From: Propionimicrobium sp. PCR01-08-3
GTDB taxonomy: Bacteria; Actinomycetota; Actinomycetes; Propionibacteriales; Propionibacteriaceae
NCBI RefSeq assembly: GCF_030286045.1
Contig: NZ_CP127390.1
Span: 2,559,482-2,623,481, forward strand
Length of the DNA: 64,000 nt
Direction of reading: 5' to 3'
The position numbers were made by a program, and so were the translations under genes. Positions 57,263 through 64,000 of this stretch are shown here, one piece after another. Every line of letters starts with the position of its first letter. Positions within the stretch are counted from its first letter, which is position 1. The notes beneath the pieces are model-generated. The model was not told where the DNA came from, did not search any database, and worked only from the letters and a program-made list of their open reading frames with translations.

Positions 57263-58126
57263 ATGTACGTCGTTGCCGGGGCAACAGGCAGAGTCGGATC
57301 GGCTGTAGCAAGGCAACTGTTGTCCGAGGATGCGGAAGTGCGGGCACTCGTGCGTCGTCAGGTCGATGCCGATGGCTGGGAGGCGCAGGGTGCCGGAGCA
57401 CGCATCGTCTCATTGGACGACCGTTCCACGCTGACTGAAGCGCTCGCAGGTTGCGCTGGGTTCTTCGCGCTGCTGCCGTTCGACCTCACCACCAATGATC
57501 TCAACGAGCACACGGAGCGTTTGGTCGAATCGATCGCGGGCGCCGTGGCCGGTGCCGCCGTGCCGCATGTGGTGCTGCTCTCGTCCGGCGGCGCGGACCT
57601 CGCCGAGGGCACCGGCCCGATCGCCGGGCTGCACTGCGCGGAAGTGGCTCTGCGTGCGACGGGCACGGTGCTCAGTGCGTTACGCTCGGTTCATTTCCAG
57701 GAGAAGCTCGCCGATGTGCTCGATACGGCTCGCGAGAGCGGCATCTACCCGGTGTTCGCCGGTTCGGCGGATGTGTCGGTTCCGATGGTCGCCACTGCTG
57801 ATCTTGGAGCAGTCGCCGCCGACGTCCTGCAATCACCTCCCAGCGTGAGTGAAGCAATTGATGTTCTCGGCCCTTCGTATTCGGAGCGAGCTGTTGCTGC
57901 GGTGCTGGGTCGCGCACTGGGCCAGGAATTGACGGTCGAGGTTATTCCGGAAGAAGTGTGGGCGGACGTGCTTACCGAAGCAGGCTTCCGGCCGCGTATC
58001 GCAGCAAGCCTTGCCGAACTGTATCGAGCTGATCAACAGGGGCTGCTCGCGCCTCGCGGCGACCGCCAGGTCAGCGGGCATACGCCGATCGATGTCACGA
58101 TCGACCGCCTCCTCGCGGCAAGCTGA
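57263..58126 (+). CDS. NAD(P)-binding NmrA-like protein
   Basis: A 287-residue Rossmann protein of the atypical SDR group. YVVAGATGRVGSAVARQLLS gives the Gly-rich cofactor motif, with ALVRRQ after the second strand and VVLLSSGGADLAEGTGP later; the catalytic Tyr/Lys pair is not obvious, as in NmrA/HSCARG-type sensors. AAAGGAAACGCT precedes the ATG. It probably reduces a small metabolite or senses NADPH. It forms an operon with the DUF1772 gene 13 bases downstream. Confidence 0.85.
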   Translation: MYVVAGATGRVGSAVARQLLSEDAEVRALVRRQVDADGWEAQGAGARIVSLDDRSTLTEALAGCAGFFALLPFDLTTNDLNEHTERLVESIAGAVAGAAVPHVVLLSSGGADLAEGTGPIAGLHCAEVALRATGTVLSALRSVHFQEKLADVLDTARESGIYPVFAGSADVSVPMVATADLGAVAADVLQSPPSVSEAIDVLGPSYSERAVAAVLGRALGQELTVEVIPEEVWADVLTEAGFRPRIAASLAELYRADQQGLLAPRGDRQVSGHTPIDVTIDRLLAAS

Positions 58127-58138
58127 CCAGGCAGCCAG

Positions 58139-58618
58139 ATGTGCGTTTTTCTGACGAGCTTGCTCTCGGTCGCCACCGTCACCAATGGGCTGCTCGCAGG
58201 AGTGTTCTTCGTATTCTCCTGTGCCGTCGTTCCCGGCCTCCGGCGTGTAGATGATCGTACATTCGCGTGTGCGTTCCAGGCGATCAACCGGGCGATCCTC
58301 AACAGCTGGTTCCTGAGCGTCTTCATCGCGGCACCCGTCACCGGGGTCGCCTGCGCCGCACTCACTATCTGGAAGGTGTCGTTCATGCCGACACTCATCG
58401 GTGCGGCTGCGGGCGGGTCATTGCTCACCTTCGCTATCACGGCGGTGAAGAACGTGCCACTGAACAATCAGCTCGATCGCGCGACGCTCAGCAGCCCGGA
58501 GGGTCTCCGAGTGGCGCGTCAAGCCTTTGAACGACCGTGGACGCGCTGGAACCTGGCACGCACGCTCACCAGTCTCGTCGCGTTCGGCTGCTTTGTCGTT
58601 GCCGGGATCCTCGCATAG
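58139..58618 (+). CDS. DUF1772 membrane protein
   Basis: A 159-residue protein with four hydrophobic segments, of the DUF1772 (anthrone oxygenase-like) family: TNGLLAGVFFVFSCAVVPGL at the start, FACAFQAINRAILNSWFLSV, and VPLNNQLDRATLSSPE with RWNLARTLTSLVAFGCFV at the end match the family pattern. Its activity is not established. It follows the NmrA-like gene in one operon under the cupin-AraC regulator. Confidence 0.85.
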   Translation: MCVFLTSLLSVATVTNGLLAGVFFVFSCAVVPGLRRVDDRTFACAFQAINRAILNSWFLSVFIAAPVTGVACAALTIWKVSFMPTLIGAAAGGSLLTFAITAVKNVPLNNQLDRATLSSPEGLRVARQAFERPWTRWNLARTLTSLVAFGCFVVAGILA

Positions 58619-58670
58619 CCTGGCGCGAATCCACCGGTGTTCTGAGGGGAAGCGCAACACCTTCTACGGC

Positions 58671-59197
58671 GCGATTCAAGAATCGCCGTGTAGTCGAGGT
58701 TCTCGTCTCTCTCGAGCTCGAGAACTGATGCAGTTAGGGCGAAGCTACCTCTCATCAACCGGGCGAAGCGACAGTGTGGCCGCCACGTCGACAGAGGACG
58801 GCCCTCCTGGGAAGCCGGCCTGAGAGATAAGCACGGCGCCGAAGACCGCGCTCCAGAATGTCTTCGCCGCCCGGCCGACACCTTGGTCTGTCGTCCATCC
58901 GTGTTCGCCAAGTTCTTTCTCCAGGAACCGCTCGGAGTGGCGAAACAGGAGGTTGAGTCCAGTCTCGACCGTCGGCTGCACCGCGGGGTTCCCGCGCGCG
59001 AGGGCGAGCGCGCTCACCACGACGGTCGTAGATGGCATGGTGAGAGCAGTTCGGGCGAGCACCTCGCGCAGACCATCAGGTGTGGACACTCTACGACCTG
59101 CCTTCTTGAGGCGTTCGGTGTCTCGCAGCAGAAGCCCGAATGCGGCGTCGATATACAGCGCGTCCTTGGAGCCGAAGTGGTGGGTGATTTGGTTGGG
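58671..59197. repeat. 527-base direct repeat, copy 2
   Basis: Identical, apart from two bases I can see, to 41611-42137 and in the same orientation. Here the hairpin CTACGGCGCGATTC-AA-GAATCGCCGTGTAG is complete, whereas copy 1 has lost its outer left arm, and the TetR gene runs on past the repeat end. This copy is therefore closer to the source. Confidence 0.95.
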
Positions 59198-59341
59198 GTA
59201 GACGCCGGCGGCCTTGGCCAACACACTCACCGTGACGTCGGTGAACGTGCGGTCTCGGAAGAGGGCCATCGCGGCCTCGCGAATCCTCCAACGCGTGCCT
59301 GCACCACGAACGGATTGCCTGTGCTGATTCTTGTCGGCCAC
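58745..59341 (-). CDS. TetR-family regulator of the ketosynthase gene
   Basis: A 198-residue regulator. The N-terminal RWRIREAAMALFRDRTFTDV with VSVLAKAAGVYPNQITHHFG is the TetR helix-turn-helix; the C-terminal ligand domain includes LNLLFRHSERFLEKELGEHG and WSAVFGAVLISQAGFPG. The start is GTG 59341. It is divergent from the fabF-like gene over 58 bases carrying two identical palindromes, so it very likely represses both. Its last two thirds are duplicated at 41685-42137. Confidence 0.9.
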   Translation of the reverse strand: MADKNQHRQSVRGAGTRWRIREAAMALFRDRTFTDVTVSVLAKAAGVYPNQITHHFGSKDALYIDAAFGLLLRDTERLKKAGRRVSTPDGLREVLARTALTMPSTTVVVSALALARGNPAVQPTVETGLNLLFRHSERFLEKELGEHGWTTDQGVGRAAKTFWSAVFGAVLISQAGFPGGPSSVDVAATLSLRPVDER

Positions 59342-59348
59342 CTCTTAA

Positions 59349-59363
59349 TTGTATGTGATACAA
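59349..59363. promoter_or_regulatory. TetR operator 1 (TTGTAT-N3-ATACAA)
   Basis: The perfect palindrome TTGTATGTGATACAA lies eight bases before the regulator start. Its centre is 21 bases, about two helical turns, from operator 2. Confidence 0.88.
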
Positions 59364-59369
59364 ATGTAG

Positions 59370-59384
59370 TTGTATACGATACAA
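59370..59384. promoter_or_regulatory. TetR operator 2 (TTGTAT-N3-ATACAA)
   Basis: The palindrome TTGTATACGATACAA has the same arms as operator 1 and lies 15 bases before the ketosynthase ATG. It should block transcription of the ketosynthase. Confidence 0.88.
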
Positions 59385-59399
59385 GACAGGAGAACGCTG

Positions 59400-60617
59400 A
59401 TGCGGATTGCGATGACCGGCCACGGAGCGGTGACCCCGCTGGGAGCCAACGTGGACACCCTGTGGTCAGGCCTGATCGAGGGGCGCTCGGCAGCACGCGA
59501 ACTGGACGAGCTGGACGCGTCATGGGCTGACCTCCCGGTTCGTGTCGCCGCTCCCGTGACGACCGATCTCGAAACGGTTCTTGGCCGCGTCCGGGCACGG
59601 CAGCTCGACCGGAGTCAACAGTTGGCACTTGTCGCAGCCAACGAGGCGTGGCAGCAGGCGGGGCTTCGCGACATCGAGCCCGAACGCCTGGCGGTGGCCG
59701 TCGGGACCGGAATAGGAGGCATTCAGACGCTGCTCGGCCAAGATGACACTCTTGAGAGCGGCGGTCCGCGGCGAGTGTCACCGCGCACCGTGCCCATGCT
59801 GATGCCCAACGGCGCGTCAGCCCAGATCAGCATTGAGTACGCCGCGAAGGCCGGAGTCTTTACCCCCACGTCGGCCTGTGCATCGGGAGCGGAGGCCATC
59901 GCGATGGGTGCGCGACTCATCCAAGAGGGCGAGGCGGACGTGGTGATCGCAGGCGGAGCCGAGGCGGCGATCACTCCTTTGACCCTCGCCGGGTTCGCCC
60001 AAGCCCAGGCTCTCGCCAAACCGGACGGAGGGCCGGTCGATCGACTCTCCCGGCCGTTCGACACCGACCGCCGAGGCTTCGTACTCGGTGAGGGAGCCGG
60101 CATCGTGATTCTCGAAAGCGAGAGCCACGCCGCCGCACGTGGCGGCCACATCCATGCCTGGCTTTCCGGATGGGGCATCACCTCGGACGCACACCACATC
60201 ACCGGCACCGAGCCGGGCGGAATCGGCCAGGTCCGTGCCATCCGCAAGGCACTCGCGAGCGGTGGTCTCACCCCGAACGATGTCGGCCACGTGAATGCCC
60301 ATGCGACCGGGACGATCATCGGTGACCGCGCCGAGGCGCAGGCGCTCGTTGAAGTATTCGGCGACGGTGTGAACGTCACTGCTCCGAAGGGCGCGCTGGG
60401 CCACCTCGTCGGAGGAGCGGGGGCCGTCGAAGCGATCATCACGGCACGGACCATTGAATCAGGGATCATTCCCGCGACCGCCAATCTGCAGACCATCGAC
60501 CCCGAAATCCAGCTGGACGTCGTCAAAAAGACCCGCCGCTCGCCCGTGCGGGCCGCGATCAGCAACTCATTTGGATTCGGCGGGCAGAACGTGACACTCG
60601 TCATTTGTGCTGCCTAG
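59400..60617 (+). CDS. fabF: Standalone FabF-like beta-ketoacyl-ACP synthase II
   Basis: A 405-residue ketosynthase. The active Cys lies in TPTSACASGAEAIAMGARLI (about residue 159), the first His in VNAHATGTIIGDRAEAQA and the second in GALGHLVGGAGAVEAI, so the Cys-His-His triad is complete. GIGGIQTLL and NSFGFGGQNVTLV fit FabF. ACAGGAG precedes the ATG. There is no acyl carrier protein, malonyltransferase or ketoreductase nearby, and the gene is under a dedicated TetR, so it looks like an inducible extra copy. Resistance to a fatty-acid synthesis inhibitor is one possibility; membrane lipid adjustment is another. Confidence 0.9.
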   Translation: MRIAMTGHGAVTPLGANVDTLWSGLIEGRSAARELDELDASWADLPVRVAAPVTTDLETVLGRVRARQLDRSQQLALVAANEAWQQAGLRDIEPERLAVAVGTGIGGIQTLLGQDDTLESGGPRRVSPRTVPMLMPNGASAQISIEYAAKAGVFTPTSACASGAEAIAMGARLIQEGEADVVIAGGAEAAITPLTLAGFAQAQALAKPDGGPVDRLSRPFDTDRRGFVLGEGAGIVILESESHAAARGGHIHAWLSGWGITSDAHHITGTEPGGIGQVRAIRKALASGGLTPNDVGHVNAHATGTIIGDRAEAQALVEVFGDGVNVTAPKGALGHLVGGAGAVEAIITARTIESGIIPATANLQTIDPEIQLDVVKKTRRSPVRAAISNSFGFGGQNVTLVICAA

Positions 60618-60712
60618 AGGAGGCAGTCCGTGCGAACCAAGCCTTCGATCAGAGCTACCAGGCTGAAATCGAACTCCCGGCCACGTTCCGCAGGCGACAG
60701 GGTGTTCGAGGA
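60614..60712 (-). pseudogene. Remnant of a tetR 3' end
   Basis: The minus strand reads ERGREFDFSLVALIEGLVRT and stops, matching ERDREFDFGLTALIDGLARA at the end of the tetR encoded at 39748. Only this tail remains. It abuts the ketosynthase stop, so a second tet-like repressor gene once lay here. Confidence 0.65.
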
Positions 60713-60747
60713 AATCTTGGGCCTGACAGACGTGAATGCGCCCCTGT

Positions 60748-61320
60748 TCAGGCTTCACGAGGTCCACGCACAATAGAGGAGCAGTACCCGATTCCTGCAA
60801 CGAGGTGGAGGGCCGCTCCGATAATGCAGAGCGCTTGCCCCGCGAGGCCGAGTTGATCGAGTTCCGGGATCGCTCCGAGCCCGACCAGCACGATGCCTGC
60901 CATCAGCACGGCTGTGCGAATCTTTCCGATCCAAGACACTCCAGGAGCATGGCTCGGTCGCACGATGAGGTAGGTCACAGCGAGGGTGACGTCGACTGCC
61001 GCGATGCCCAGAACGACCCAGATGGCTAGCTGACCGGCGACGACGAGCGCTAACGCGATCACTGCGACACCCATGCGATCTGCGATCGGGTCGAGCACAG
61101 CACCTGTTCTGCTGGACTGACCGAGTTTGCGCGCGAGGTAGCCGTCGACCCAGTCGCTGGCCCCGAAGACGATCAACAGGACCACGGCCAGCACGTGCTG
61201 TGACCTGTTGACGATCAGGATCGCAACGGGGATGACGAGCGCGAGCCGGACGAGGGTGATGGCATTGGGGATGGTTGCCCAGTCGTGAGCGCGGGCACGT
61301 TTGGTGGTGAGGTGGCTCAT
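60748..61320 (-). CDS. CDP-alcohol phosphatidyltransferase
   Basis: A 190-residue membrane enzyme that transfers a phosphatidyl group from CDP-diacylglycerol to an alcohol. The family signature D-G-x2-A-R-x8-G-x3-D-x3-D is present as WVDGYLARKLGQSSRTGAVL followed by DPIADR. Six hydrophobic segments surround it. PgsA-like enzymes make phosphatidylglycerol phosphate; others make inositol or cardiolipin products, and the acceptor here is not clear. ATG 61320 overlaps the DedA gene stop, so the two form an operon for membrane lipid metabolism. Confidence 0.87.
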   Translation of the reverse strand: MSHLTTKRARAHDWATIPNAITLVRLALVIPVAILIVNRSQHVLAVVLLIVFGASDWVDGYLARKLGQSSRTGAVLDPIADRMGVAVIALALVVAGQLAIWVVLGIAAVDVTLAVTYLIVRPSHAPGVSWIGKIRTAVLMAGIVLVGLGAIPELDQLGLAGQALCIIGAALHLVAGIGYCSSIVRGPREA

Positions 61321-61925
61321 AGGTGGACCTTCTTTCGGCGGCGAGCGAATAGCCGGCTCGCCACGACAACGGCGAGTACCGTCAGAGTGGGCAATGTGTA
61401 GTGTTCGACCGCGTCCAGGAGCGCGGTGCCGATAGTGGCGCCGCCGACGACCCAGAGTGTCGCCCAAAGAACAGACGCAATTCCGCAGGCTGCGGCGAAC
61501 CTTGAATAGGGCATGGTGGAGGAACCTGCTGCGGCGGCGACAAAGGTGCGGATGCCAGGGAGCAGTCGCGCAAGGATTATTGTCCAGAATCTGCCCGAGA
61601 CATATTGGCGAGCAGTGTTCCATCGGTGTATTCCAAGCCGTCGAATAACTCTGGTGTCTCCCAGTTGCGATCCGAGCCCACGGCCTACCGCGAAGCCGAT
61701 GTGGTCGCCGATGAAGGCCCCTACGGCGGCGGTGGCTACGGCGAGGGCGATAAGTTCGGCACGATCGGACAGGGCGATCGCGGCCAGCACGATCCCAGTT
61801 TCTCCAGGCAGGATGGCGCCTATGCCAAGAGCTGCGTCCATCGCGGCGGCCAGCAGGACACATACCAGCACTAGTGCGACATGTGCACTGGCTTGTTCGA
61901 GGATCGTGCGCAGAAGATCGATCAT
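61317..61925 (-). CDS. DedA-family membrane protein
   Basis: A 202-residue DedA/SNARE-associated (VTT) protein. The signature regions are ILPGETGIVLAAIALS near residue 38, GAFIGDHIGFAVGRGLG, and RFWTIILARLLPGIRTFVAA with the conserved Arg and Gly in the re-entrant loop. Family members flip or recycle lipid carriers such as undecaprenyl phosphate or phosphatidylethanolamine. It is coupled to a CDP-alcohol transferase gene. Confidence 0.9.
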   Translation of the reverse strand: MIDLLRTILEQASAHVALVLVCVLLAAAMDAALGIGAILPGETGIVLAAIALSDRAELIALAVATAAVGAFIGDHIGFAVGRGLGSQLGDTRVIRRLGIHRWNTARQYVSGRFWTIILARLLPGIRTFVAAAAGSSTMPYSRFAAACGIASVLWATLWVVGGATIGTALLDAVEHYTLPTLTVLAVVVASRLFARRRKKVHL

Positions 61926-62034
61926 GCCTGTGAGGCTAGGTTCACCGAGCCGCTTCTCAGCAGTGCCGAAAGTCTGTCATTGATGTTCACTATCGTTAAT
62001 GTCCCGGCCGAAACGGCGTCTGTAGGTTGGGGCC

Positions 62035-63450
62035 ATGAGCGAACGCTTCAGGAATCGTATGGCCGGTCATGGTCGGCAGACGATTGTGGCCTGCATCGCC
62101 GGCGCTTGCGCGGGTGCGTCCACGCGCTGGTTGGCGGACGCCCCTGTGCTCATCCTGACTCTCGTCGCAATTGTTGCGGTTGCACTCGTATTGACGACCC
62201 CTCGTGCGCCGGTGTCTGGCGTGACTGCGGGGTCGATATCGGCGGCGGTCGCGGTCCAACTTCCACTCCTACAGATTGAGCCGGTTTTCCAGGGCCTGCT
62301 CTACGGACTACTGACGGCCCTGACACTCGCCGGCCCGTTGACGATTCGTCGCGCCCTTCACCAGCGGCGAGAGTTCCAACGCCGAGGCTGGCAGCTTGCC
62401 GCCACCGAGTCACAGCGACGGGCCAGCGAGACCCGGGCTGCGGTGCAGCGGGAACGGATGACGCTCGCAGCGGAGATGCACGATGGTCTCGGCCACTCCC
62501 TCACGCTCATCGCCGTACGGCTCGGGCAGCTGTCTGTCACGGCGTCCCTATCGGACGATGACCGGGCCGAGGTCGCCAATATTCGCGAGCTCGCGGCGGA
62601 CGCGGCCGATAACCTTGGACTCGCGGTTCGATTGCTTCGCGAGTCGGACAACGCCGCTGCAAGCTGGGCACCGCAGACGATCGAGGACTCTGTCGAGGGC
62701 GCTCGCCGGGCGGGCATGCACGTGGATGCGAAGGTCGATGACACTCTGAGAGAAAAAGCCAGTGAAGAAACAGCGAACGCCGTGGCGCGGGTAGTTCAGG
62801 AGGGGCTCACCAACGCGGCCAAGCATGCTTCGGGTCAGCCCGTCACCATTCGTGTCGAAACTCATGGCGAGACCGTGATCGCACGCATCAGCAACCCCTT
62901 GCCCGAGCGGCAGGCTGAATCGACCGGGCCCGGGTTCGGGCTGACCGGCCTGCGTCATCGGGCGAGGATGCTTGATGGTCACCTCTCCGTCGATAGCACA
63001 GCGGCCGCGTACTCGATCACTCTCACTCTGCCGCTCCACGCACGCGTCTCAGGAGACAGGGCACCGGACGACCTGGTCATTGTCGAGGCCGAAAACGAAG
63101 CGGCCAGTCTGCGCGCCAACGCCGCGCGGAAGGCGATCACGGTGCCCTTGGCCCTTGCGAGCGCACTCGCATTCGTTGTTGCTGGCTACTTCGTCCTCGC
63201 GAACACGCTGCCGGTGCTGAGTAGCTCTCAGTTCGCCGCGATCGCGGTGGGCGATGACAGGGCGAGCGTCGAACAGGTGCTTCCGGCCCTGGACATGCTC
63301 GATGCGCCCCGAGATGAGTTCCCCGCGCGATCGGCAGAGGAATGCCGCTACTTCGAAGCCGAGGTCAGCTTCTTCGAACGCGTCGATGTCTACGTTGTCT
63401 GTTTCGCCTCTGAGCAGGTGAGTAGAACAGGAACGGTACCCGCGTCATGA
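62035..63450 (+). CDS. Sensor histidine kinase with C-terminal membrane anchor and extra domain
   Basis: A 471-residue HisKA_3 kinase. The N-terminus has about four membrane spans; then RMTLAAEMHDGLGHSLTLIA carries the phosphorylated His, and the ATPase has VARVVQEGLTNAAKHASGQP and GPGFGLTGLRHRARMLDGHL. Unusually, about 130 more residues follow: a membrane span (PLALASALAFVVAGYFVLAN) and a probably external domain with FAAIAVGDDRASVEQVLPAL and two Cys (EECRYFEA, YVVCFASE). That part resembles small BamE/SmpA-type lipoprotein domains. It overlaps the response regulator as ATGA. Confidence 0.85.
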   Translation: MSERFRNRMAGHGRQTIVACIAGACAGASTRWLADAPVLILTLVAIVAVALVLTTPRAPVSGVTAGSISAAVAVQLPLLQIEPVFQGLLYGLLTALTLAGPLTIRRALHQRREFQRRGWQLAATESQRRASETRAAVQRERMTLAAEMHDGLGHSLTLIAVRLGQLSVTASLSDDDRAEVANIRELAADAADNLGLAVRLLRESDNAAASWAPQTIEDSVEGARRAGMHVDAKVDDTLREKASEETANAVARVVQEGLTNAAKHASGQPVTIRVETHGETVIARISNPLPERQAESTGPGFGLTGLRHRARMLDGHLSVDSTAAAYSITLTLPLHARVSGDRAPDDLVIVEAENEAASLRANAARKAITVPLALASALAFVVAGYFVLANTLPVLSSSQFAAIAVGDDRASVEQVLPALDMLDAPRDEFPARSAEECRYFEAEVSFFERVDVYVVCFASEQVSRTGTVPAS

Positions 63451-64000
63451 CCGCCCGTGAGAATGATCCCGCAGCGCGAACACGAATCCTGATCGCCGAC
63501 GACGACCGGCTCGTCCGCACCGGAATCGCCGCGATCCTCACCTCTGCGTCAGACATGGAAGTCACCGCGCAAGCAGCCGACGGCCATGAAGCTGTCCGCG
63601 AAGCAGCTAGGCATCGCCTCGATGTCGCCCTTCTGGACATCCAGATGCCACGTTTCGACGGCATTCAGGCTCTGCGTGAAATCCGGCGGCAGCAGCCAAA
63701 GCTTCCGATCGCGATGCTGACGACCTTCTCCGATGATCACCTCATCTCGGACGCGCTTGGCGCCGGCGCACTTGGCTTCCTCCTGAAGTCCGACGATCCC
63801 CAGCAGCTCATCACCAGTGTCCGAGCACTCGCACAAGGCGGCGGCGCATTTTCACCGCGGGTCGCGCGCTGGCTCGCTTCCCGCGAACATGACAGCCAGC
63901 GGGCCGAAGGTGCCCGAAAGCACCTCACCGATGCTCTCACGCCCCGCCAGATCGAACTCCTCACCCACATTGGCCACGGACTTTCGAACTCCCAAATCGC
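63447..64000 (+). CDS. NarL/LuxR-type response regulator, 3' end outside window
   Basis: The receiver has ILIADDDRLVRTGIAAILTS, phospho-acceptor Asp in DVALLDIQMPRFDGI, Thr in AMLTTFSDD, and Lys in GFLLKSDDPQQL. The LuxR helix-turn-helix begins LTPRQIELLTHIGHGLSNSQ and is cut by the window end. It partners the overlapping kinase gene. Confidence 0.92.
   Translation, partial: MTARENDPAARTRILIADDDRLVRTGIAAILTSASDMEVTAQAADGHEAVREAARHRLDVALLDIQMPRFDGIQALREIRRQQPKLPIAMLTTFSDDHLISDALGAGALGFLLKSDDPQQLITSVRALAQGGGAFSPRVARWLASREHDSQRAEGARKHLTDALTPRQIELLTHIGHGLSNSQI

Overview
The window is a high-GC actinobacterial chromosome segment. Gene content suggests the Propionibacteriales: an anaerobic-type cobalamin operon with cbiG-cbiH and cbiX-precorrin-2 dehydrogenase fusions, a CbiMNQO cobalt importer, and a C5-route heme cluster. 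This assignment is inferred from gene content and gene fusions, not from a database search.

Positions 1-27,700 look like stable core. Cobalamin genes fill 1-15.9 kb: the cobK end, cobA, cbiT, cbiMNQO, cbiC, then a minus-strand operon cobI-cobM-cbiE-cbiGH-cbiX-cobF. Two cobalamin riboswitches are visible, one before cbiM and one before cobI. An ArsB/NhaD permease, a LURP-one-like protein and a CBS protein sit between the cobalamin blocks. A plus-strand block at 16-26 kb holds an AMP-forming ligase, a thiolase, hemA, hemC, hemD, a universal stress protein, two FluC fluoride channels, hemB and hemL. Several spacers in these operons are filled exactly by micro-ORFs of 31-59 codons. Their start overlaps the upstream stop codon and their stop overlaps the downstream start codon, by four bases on each side. 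I consider this the most unusual structural signal here.

A two-domain universal stress protein and tRNA-Ser(GGA) at 27.6 kb mark the edge of the core. From 27.8 to about 34.6 kb there is a mixed zone: a winged-helix regulator with a membrane protein and a clear palindromic operator, a VapBC toxin-antitoxin pair between two diverged direct repeats, a POT peptide transporter, a hydrolase, a GNAT protein, and a standalone PheRS-like synthetase.

From 34.7 kb to the end the window is a mosaic accessory region. It has a two-component system with three membrane proteins; a TetR/TetA tetracycline-efflux pair with two tet-like operators; a Cmx-type chloramphenicol-efflux homologue; an epoxide hydrolase with a WYL regulator; an IS256-type element whose transposase has an in-frame amber codon; an MFS/HxlR pair; a DUF2807 lipoprotein; an IS21-type element inserted in a GNAT gene; AraC-controlled metabolic genes; and a TetR-controlled standalone FabF-like ketosynthase with two identical palindromic operators. 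DedA and CDP-alcohol phosphotransferase genes and a second two-component system follow. Remnants of a methyltransferase, TetR regulators, an SDR, a DUF2867 protein and an IS481-type transposase show repeated insertion and loss. A direct repeat of about 527 bp, nearly identical, brackets 41.6-59.2 kb and could allow loss of 17 kb by recombination.
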